A stretch of DNA of 64,000 nt from contig NZ_BAABIS010000001.1 of assembly GCF_039542905.1 (NCBI RefSeq), forward strand, positions 1,612,001 through 1,676,000. Reading direction: 5' to 3'. A program made the position numbers and the translations under genes. Shown one piece after another: positions 59,091 to 64,000 of the stretch. Numbering within the stretch: position 1 is the first letter of the stretch; each line of letters begins with the position of its first letter. Below the pieces are notes generated by a model. It was not told the origin of the DNA. It saw nothing but the letters and a program-made list of their open reading frames with translations, and ran no database searches. This DNA comes from Kitasatospora terrestris (GTDB lineage: Bacteria > Actinomycetota > Actinomycetes > Streptomycetales > Streptomycetaceae).

Positions 59091-60248
59091 CTACTTGGCG
59101 GTCAGGTACATCCCGGTGGCGTCCTGCCCGGCGGTGTTGCGGCAGGCCCAGTTGCCCGAGGACTTGGCGTTCATCAGGGTCAGGCAGCGGCCGAGCGCCA
59201 GCTGGCCGTAGTAGTTCGGGTGGAACGACTCCTGCGTGGCTCCCTGGACGGTGGTGCCGAGGTCCAGGAAGCGGGCCCACTCGCTGGTGGTCGCCGACGG
59301 CGCGGTGGTCGGGGTCGCCAGGCGGGTGGCCTTGGAGCAGACCTCGCGGCCCTGCAGCATGTCGCGCAGGTCGAGGAACTGCACGCCCTTCGCGGCGGCG
59401 ACACCGGCCAGCGCGTCGGAGATCTGCGGGACGAGCGAGTCGCGCGCCCAGTCGGCGTCCTGGTTCCAGAACGGGCAGCCGCCGGTGTTGGTGCGCGACC
59501 AGCCGCTCTCCGGGTAGCGGTTCTCCGCGGTGCGCGGGACGGGCGACGGGTAGGACTGCAGCACGATGCGGTAACTGCCCGACGCGTAACCGGCGTTCGC
59601 CATCACCGCGCGGATCTCGTCGATCGACTTGCCGACCCCGGCCATCGCCCCGGCCATCCTGCCGTCCACCGCGGCCTGCTGGTCGTCGTTGCAGTACGAC
59701 CACCAGACCATGTAGTCCTGCACGCAGGTGGAGATCACGTCGGAGAAGCCCAGGTCGTTGCCGCCGATCGAGAGGGTGATCAGCTTGACGTCGTAGTTCG
59801 CGGCGACCGAGGCGAGCTGGTCCGCCTGCGGGGCCTCGCCCTTGAACGACTGGCCGCCGGCGGCGGCGCGGAAGACGTTCGCCGAGGTGGCGCCGGAGCA
59901 GGCCAGGTTGATCTGCGCCTGGTTGACGGTCGGCGCGCTGCGGACCTCGGACACGTCCGAGCGGTCGCACCCGCTCGCGAACGTGGCCCCGTAGACCCTG
60001 CTGCCGTCGTAGCCGCTGCCCGTCCAGGCGCGGTCGGTGCCGTCCCGGCTGCCGCTGGTGGTGTCGCTGTTGCCCTTCCAGCGCCCGGCCTCGCCGGAGA
60101 TGTAGCTGTCCCCCATCGCGACCGTCGCGGTCGTCCCGCTCCCGGAGGCGGCGACGGCGGGAGTGGCGAGGGCGTACGCGGGCAGGGTGAGCGCCGCTGC
60201 GGCGAGCAGGGCGAGTGTTCTCGGTGTTGTGCGTCGGCTCTTGGGCAC
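59091..60248 (-). CDS. secreted SGNH/GDSL lipase or esterase
   Basis: The 385-residue protein starts at a GTG (60248, AGGAG upstream) with a signal peptide (RRTTPRTLALLAAAALTLPAYALATPAVA). Catalytic blocks are VAMGDSYISGEAGRW (Ser), NLACSGATSANV (Gly), LSIGGNDLGFSDV (Asn) and SFHPNYYGQLALG (Asp equivalent missing or replaced by Ser-Phe; His present). Several Cys suggest disulfides. It resembles the large secreted GDSL lipases of Streptomyces. The 175 bp upstream hold two TGTTACCGC direct repeats. Confidence 0.85.
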   Translation of the reverse strand: MPKSRRTTPRTLALLAAAALTLPAYALATPAVAASGSGTTATVAMGDSYISGEAGRWKGNSDTTSGSRDGTDRAWTGSGYDGSRVYGATFASGCDRSDVSEVRSAPTVNQAQINLACSGATSANVFRAAAGGQSFKGEAPQADQLASVAANYDVKLITLSIGGNDLGFSDVISTCVQDYMVWWSYCNDDQQAAVDGRMAGAMAGVGKSIDEIRAVMANAGYASGSYRIVLQSYPSPVPRTAENRYPESGWSRTNTGGCPFWNQDADWARDSLVPQISDALAGVAAAKGVQFLDLRDMLQGREVCSKATRLATPTTAPSATTSEWARFLDLGTTVQGATQESFHPNYYGQLALGRCLTLMNAKSSGNWACRNTAGQDATGMYLTAK

Positions 60249-60423
60249 GGCGGAACTCCTGCGAACGGCCCCGCGCGTGTGGGCACGCGAGGCACTGGTG
60301 AGGGTGGGGCCGCCGGCCGGTGGCGCGAAGAATGTGACATGCGCACGGTTGTTACCGCTAGGTATCTCACACGGGCAATTCGCAGCGTCACCACCCTTCT
60401 CCCTGTGTTACCGCCGAGTTCGA

Positions 60424-60741
60424 TCAGCGCTCGCGCCGGGTGAACCGGTAGACCGCGTACGTGGCGCCGACGATGATGTCCACGGCCACCCAGAGGCCGA
60501 TGACGAGGCCGACGCCGATCGTCGTGCCGATGCTCTCCGCGTCGTTGCACGTGGCGGGGTCGAGCGACCCGCAGTCGGTCGGGTTGCCCGCGGAGGACGC
60601 GCAGCCCGCCACGGCCCAGGCGAGGAAGAGGAGCTGGATCGCCAGGAAGACCCACCAGAAGACCCGGCGCTTCTTCCGCTCGGGCGGCTGCGCCGGCCGC
60701 TCCTCGGCGAGGGTCCAGTCGGGAGGGTTCGGGTTGTTCAT
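60424..60741 (-). CDS. two-helix membrane protein of unknown function, 105 aa
   Basis: The protein has a Pro-rich N-terminus, a basic KKRR cluster, a first hydrophobic helix (VFWWVFLAIQLLFLAWAVAG), an extracellular loop with Cys residues (GCASSAGNPTDCGSLDPATC) and a second helix (GVGLVIGLWVAVDIIVGATYAVY) with an Arg-rich end. This hairpin layout is common in small Streptomyces membrane proteins. GGGGACT precedes the ATG at 60741. Confidence 0.75.
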   Translation of the reverse strand: MNNPNPPDWTLAEERPAQPPERKKRRVFWWVFLAIQLLFLAWAVAGCASSAGNPTDCGSLDPATCNDAESIGTTIGVGLVIGLWVAVDIIVGATYAVYRFTRRER

Positions 60742-60882
60742 GGCGAGTCCCCGAGTGCTTCGGAACGGCCCCCCTCCCCTCCAGAGTGGCCCCGTCGGCG
60801 CAGCGCGTCAGCCGGTGGGAGCCCCCCAACACCCTTGGTAGTCGAGGTCCGTTCGCGGTGACGCAGAGTTCGACCGGACCGC

Positions 60883-62226
60883 TCAGACCAGGCGGGAGGC
60901 ACCCCCGTGCGAGGTGAGGGCGGCGGCGACGTCGGCGGCGAGGGCGGGGGCCTCGTCGGGGTGGAGGGCGGCGATCGAGAGGCGGATGCCGGGGGGTGAC
61001 TGGAGGCGGAAGCGGGCGCCGGGGGCGGCGACCCAGCCGCGCTGGACCAGGGCGGCGGTGGCGGCGGTCTCGTCGGCGACCGGGAGCCAGACGTTCAGGC
61101 CGCTCTCGCCGTGCGCGGTCACGCCGCGGGCGGCGAGTGCGGCGAGCAGGGCGTCCCGGCGGGCCCGGTAGGCGGCGGCGACCTCGGCGACCGGCGCGGC
61201 GCCGGACTTCCAGAGCTGCACGACGGCGCGCTGGAGCAGGTGGCTGACCCAGCCGGCGTCCAGCCGCTGGCGGCCGAGCACCCGCCCGACGGTCTCCTCG
61301 TCGCCGATCGCGACCGCGACCCGTACGTCGGGGCCGTAGGCCTTGGCGAAGGAGCGGACCAGCACCCAGCGCCGGACGGTGGCGGTGCCGTCGGGGCCGG
61401 CGGCCAGCGGCTGGAAGGGCTGGTCGACCATGCCGTGGCCGTGGTCGTCGTCGATCAGCAGGGTGTCCGGGTGGGCGGCGAGGACGGCGCGCAGCGCGGC
61501 GGCCCGGTGCGGGGTGAGCGCGGCACCGGTCGGGTTCTGGGCCCGGCTGGTGACGATCAGGGCGCGGGCGCCGGCCTCCAGCGCGGCGGCGACGGCGCCG
61601 GGCAGCGGGCCCTGGTCGTCGACGCCGACGGGGGCGGTGCGCAGGCCGAGGGCGGGCAGCAGGTCGAGGACGCTGCCCCAGCCGGGGTCCTCGACGGCGA
61701 CCAGGTCGCCGGGGCGCAGCGAGACGGAGAGCACCCGGCCCATGGTGTCGAGGGCGCCGGAGCAGACCGCGAGCGCGCCGTCGGGGACGCCGTCGGCGCG
61801 GAATGCGGCGCGGGCCAGGGCGAGCAGCTCGGGGTCGGCGGCGGGGTGGCCGTAGAGCACGGTCTCGCCGGCCGCGGCGACGGCCAGGGCGGGGCCGAGC
61901 GGGGGCAGCAGGGCCGGGTCGGGGTTGCCCTGGGAGAGGTCGCGGGCGCCGGGCGGGACGGGGACGCGGACCTCGTCGCGCGGGGTGGTGGCGGGCCGGG
62001 GCCGGATCCGGCTGCCGCGGCGGCCCGCGGTCTCGATCACGCCGCGTTCACGCAGCAGCCGGTAGGCGGCGGCGACGGTGTTGGGGTTGACGCCCAGCTC
62101 GGTCGCCAGGTCGCGGAGCGGTGGCAGCGCGGTGCCGGGTTCCAGCTCGCCGGTACCGACCGCGCGTTCGATGTCGGCGGCGATCTCGTTGGCGCGCCGA
62201 CCAGTGATCCGATATTCTCCTAGCAC
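60883..62226 (-). CDS. MocR/PdxR-type regulator (GntR HTH plus aminotransferase-like domain)
   Basis: The 447-residue protein has an N-terminal GntR winged helix (ANEIAADIERAVGTGELEPGTALPPLRDLATELGVNPNTVAAAYRLLRERG) and a fold-type I PLP-dependent aminotransferase domain with ALAVCSGALDTMGRVLSVSL, SRAQNPTGAAL, LIDDDHGHGMV and the PLP Lys in VRSFAKAYGPDVRVAVAIG. Such proteins sense pyridoxal phosphate or amino compounds. The GTG at 62226 leaves only a 35-bp gap to the divergent PNPOx-like gene, which holds a TGCACTAGTGCA palindrome, so control of that gene is likely. Confidence 0.9.
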   Translation of the reverse strand: MLGEYRITGRRANEIAADIERAVGTGELEPGTALPPLRDLATELGVNPNTVAAAYRLLRERGVIETAGRRGSRIRPRPATTPRDEVRVPVPPGARDLSQGNPDPALLPPLGPALAVAAAGETVLYGHPAADPELLALARAAFRADGVPDGALAVCSGALDTMGRVLSVSLRPGDLVAVEDPGWGSVLDLLPALGLRTAPVGVDDQGPLPGAVAAALEAGARALIVTSRAQNPTGAALTPHRAAALRAVLAAHPDTLLIDDDHGHGMVDQPFQPLAAGPDGTATVRRWVLVRSFAKAYGPDVRVAVAIGDEETVGRVLGRQRLDAGWVSHLLQRAVVQLWKSGAAPVAEVAAAYRARRDALLAALAARGVTAHGESGLNVWLPVADETAATAALVQRGWVAAPGARFRLQSPPGIRLSIAALHPDEAPALAADVAAALTSHGGASRLV

Positions 62227-62237
62227 AAAGATAATTA

Positions 62238-62249
62238 TGCACTAGTGCA
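62238..62249. promoter_or_regulatory. palindrome in the MocR / PNPOx-like divergent region
   Basis: TGCACTAGTGCA is a perfect 12-bp palindrome preceded by TAATTA (62232-62237). It occupies most of the 35-bp gap between the two start codons and lies just before the GAGGGGG binding site of the gene at 62262. Confidence 0.65.
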
Positions 62250-62261
62250 GAGGGGGATGCC

Positions 62262-62909
62262 ATGTCGACCGCCGCCTACACCCGCAACGACCGCACCACG
62301 CCCACCCGCTCCAAGGAGCGCGCCAGCTGGGACAAGGACGCGGTCAACGCCATTCTCGACGCCGGCTACCTCTGCCACCTCGGGTTCGTCGCCGACGGCG
62401 CGCCGGTCGTCCTGCCCACCATCTACGCCCGGGTCGGCGAGGCGCTCTACCTGCACGGCTCCACCGGCAGCCGCCCGATGCGCGGCGCCGCCCGCGACGA
62501 GGGCCTGCCGGTCTGCGTCACGGTCACCCACCTGGACGGCCTGGTGCTGGCCAAGTCCGCCTTCCACCACTCCGTCAACTACCGCTCGGTGGTGGCGCAC
62601 GGCACCGCCTACCAGGTCACCGACCCGGACGAGCTGACGCTCGCGCTGAACGCCCTGGTCGACCAGGCCGTGCGGGGCCGCTCCGGCGACACCCGCCCCG
62701 CCAACGCCAAGGAGCGCGCGGCGACCCGGGTGATCCGGCTGGAACTGGACGAGGTGTCCGCCAAGTCCCGTACCGGCGGCGTCAACGACGACGAGGACGA
62801 CCTGGACCTGCCGTACTGGGCCGGCGTCGTCCCGGTCGCCCCCGCGTACGGCGCGCCGCAGGCCTCCCCGCACACCGCCGTCCCGCTGCCCGACTACCTG
62901 GCGGGCTGA
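62262..62909 (+). CDS. pyridoxamine 5'-phosphate oxidase-fold (FMN-binding split barrel) protein
   Basis: The 215-residue protein has the split-barrel pattern AILDAGYLCHLGFVADGAPVVLPTIYARVGEALYLHGSTGSRPMRGA, then VCVTVTHLDGLVLAKSAFHHSVNYRSVVAHGTAYQV, as in Nim/HugZ-like flavin or heme proteins of the PNPOx superfamily. A C-terminal acidic DDEDDLDLPYWAGVVPV segment follows. Whether it oxidises pyridoxamine phosphate is unproven. Divergent MocR neighbour suggests a vitamin B6-related job. Confidence 0.85.
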   Translation: MSTAAYTRNDRTTPTRSKERASWDKDAVNAILDAGYLCHLGFVADGAPVVLPTIYARVGEALYLHGSTGSRPMRGAARDEGLPVCVTVTHLDGLVLAKSAFHHSVNYRSVVAHGTAYQVTDPDELTLALNALVDQAVRGRSGDTRPANAKERAATRVIRLELDEVSAKSRTGGVNDDEDDLDLPYWAGVVPVAPAYGAPQASPHTAVPLPDYLAG

Positions 62910-63123
62910 CCGGCGCTCGTCCGCGGCTGGACCGCGGCTCCGGGGCCGAGTGGCACGCGTTCATGGCCGGACGCGGCCCGGACGGCGGGTTGTCCGATCG
63001 ACTGACGAATCGCCGGACCGGCGTGGCGGATCGCCCCGGTCCGTCCGGTCTGCTGATGGAATGTGAGGTGATCTCCGTCCGCCCGGCCGCGCAGGTGGGC
63101 CGCCGTCCTCCCGGGAGCACCCG

Positions 63124-64000
63124 CTGTCCTCCTCACCGTCCCCCGCCGCCGCGCCGGCCGCGCAGGAGCACCTCGGCCACGTCGTCTTCATCTCGGCGGC
63201 CGCCGCGATGGGCGGCTTCCTCTTCGGCTACGACAGCGCGGTGATCAACGGCGCGGTGACCGGCATCCAGAAGCACTTCGGGGTCGGCAACGGCGAGACC
63301 GCGTTCGTGGTCGCCATCGCGCTGCTCGGCTCGGCGGCCGGCGCGGTGATCGCCGGCCGGCTCGCCGACCACCTCGGCCGGGTGCGGACCATGCTGCTGG
63401 CCGCGGTGCTGTTCGCGATCAGCGGCGTCGGCTCGATGTTCCCGCCCAACATCGAGGTGCTCGGCTTCTGGCGGGTGGTCGGCGGCGTCGCGATCGGCAT
63501 CGCCTCGGTGATCGCCCCCACCTACATCGCCGAGGTCGCCCCGACCGCGTACCGGGGCCGGCTCGCCTCCTTCCAGCAGCTGGCCATCGTGCTCGGCATC
63601 ACCGTCTCGCAGCTGGCCAACTGGGCGCTCAACCAGGCGGCCGGCGGCGAGTCCACCAACCACCTGGGCGGCGTCCAGGCCTGGCAGTGGATGCTCGGCG
63701 TGGAGGCCGTCCCGGCCCTGGTGTACGGCCTGATGGCGCTCGCCATCCCGGAGTCGCCGCGCTACCTGATCGCCGACGGCCGGGACGCGCAGGCCCGCGA
63801 GGTGCTGGCCGAGGTCGAGGGCCCCGACGTCGACCTGGACGCCCGGGTCGCCGAGATCCGCGCCGTCCTCGACACCTCGCACAAGCCGCGCGCGAAGGAC
63901 CTCTTCGGCGGCCGCTTCGGGCTGCTGCCGATCGTCTGGGTGGGCATCGGCGCCTCGGTGTTCCAGCAGTTCGTCGGCATCAACGTGATCTTCTACTACT
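63124..64000 (+). CDS. sugar porter (MFS) transporter, 3' end outside window
   Basis: The visible 292 residues contain GHVVFISAAAAMGGFLFGYDSAVINGAV (helix 1), GRLADHLGRVRTMLLA, PTYIAEVAPTAYRGRLASFQQLAIVLGI, the sugar-porter signature PESPRYLI and QQFVGINVIFYY at the edge. Family members import hexoses, inositol or similar sugars. No ATG, GTG or TTG lies in frame between the stop at 63064 and helix 1; a CTG at 63124, seven bases after GGGAG, gives the expected N-terminal length and is taken as the start. Confidence 0.85.
   Translation, partial: MSSSPSPAAAPAAQEHLGHVVFISAAAAMGGFLFGYDSAVINGAVTGIQKHFGVGNGETAFVVAIALLGSAAGAVIAGRLADHLGRVRTMLLAAVLFAISGVGSMFPPNIEVLGFWRVVGGVAIGIASVIAPTYIAEVAPTAYRGRLASFQQLAIVLGITVSQLANWALNQAAGGESTNHLGGVQAWQWMLGVEAVPALVYGLMALAIPESPRYLIADGRDAQAREVLAEVEGPDVDLDARVAEIRAVLDTSHKPRAKDLFGGRFGLLPIVWVGIGASVFQQFVGINVIFYY

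Noticed and set aside
60249..60423. c-di-AMP (ydaO-type) riboswitch before the secreted lipase, suggested by two GGTAAC-containing repeats
   Set aside because: The repeats are present (TGTTACCGC at 60350 and 60406) but the rest of the conserved aptamer was not found; they may be protein-binding sites.

Overview
The base composition (very high GC, GC-saturated third codon positions, many GTG and a few TTG starts) and the gene content point to an actinomycete of the Streptomycetaceae. Supporting families are SCO5389-like, DUF6126-, DUF2630- and DUF6204-type proteins, a DasR-type dre site before nagB, a peptidase S37, and a large ATP-binding LuxR regulator. Kitasatospora or Streptomyces is an inference from family content, not shown by a marker. 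The window holds about 70 genes. I saw no rRNA, tRNA, CRISPR array, insertion sequence or prophage; it reads as chromosome, mostly conserved with a few locally rearranged spots.

Layout. 1-4600: sulfur-stress locus. A CsoR/CstR-type repressor without the copper His ligand, a persulfide-dioxygenase-like/rhodanese fusion, two more rhodaneses and a TauE/SafE-type exporter are linked by three copies of an ATACC...GGTAT palindrome. The 3' end of a close paralogue of the repressor lies at the left edge. 4600-8900: small membrane protein, Cys-rich pentapeptide protein, a leaderless (probably cytoplasmic) streptavidin homologue, and a divergent TetR/MFS efflux pair. 8900-20200: membrane protein, secreted GH31 enzyme with a C-terminal carbohydrate-binding-like domain, a coupled GT-GT-SGNH operon, secreted S37 peptidase, an AAC(2')-I-like acetyltransferase and a beta-hydroxyacid-dehydrogenase-like protein. 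20350-22740: an SPFH protein coupled to a divergent NAD-kinase-like protein behind two copies of a perfect palindrome. 22780-28400: coupled trio (secreted phosphoesterase, MFS, propeller-like lipoprotein or anchored protein), then a subtilisin-like protease beside a TrmB/LuxR-type regulator.

28550-40100: sdaA, terD, a BlaI/M56 sensor pair, nagB with its dre site, a second SPFH gene behind a 15-bp hairpin, an NCS1 permease, methyltransferase, SGNH hydrolase, ohr/ohrR, and small actinobacterial proteins. 40100-46600: two DJ-1/PfpI proteins, a pair of divergent genes that have both lost their 5' ends at one junction near 41.84 kb, a tyrosine phosphatase, a PHP-domain protein, an AurF-like diiron protein and a VIT1/CCC1-type transporter. 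46850-54400: a 1066-residue LAL regulator with a 129-bp-period internal duplication, a DHA2 transporter, a two-gene toxin-antitoxin-like cassette and purB. 54500-64000: DUF6204, DUF2797, MarR, a HipA-like kinase/DUF3037 pair, type II NADH dehydrogenase, SGNH lipase, a MocR regulator divergent from a PNPOx-like protein, and a sugar porter cut by the window end that appears to start at CTG.

The most interesting items for follow-up are the signal-less streptavidin homologue, the SPFH/NAD-kinase-like operon with tandem operators, the toxin-antitoxin-like cassette, the double 5' truncation, and the sulfur operon with its expanded exporter linker. All functional calls are from reading the sequence against remembered family features; no search was run.
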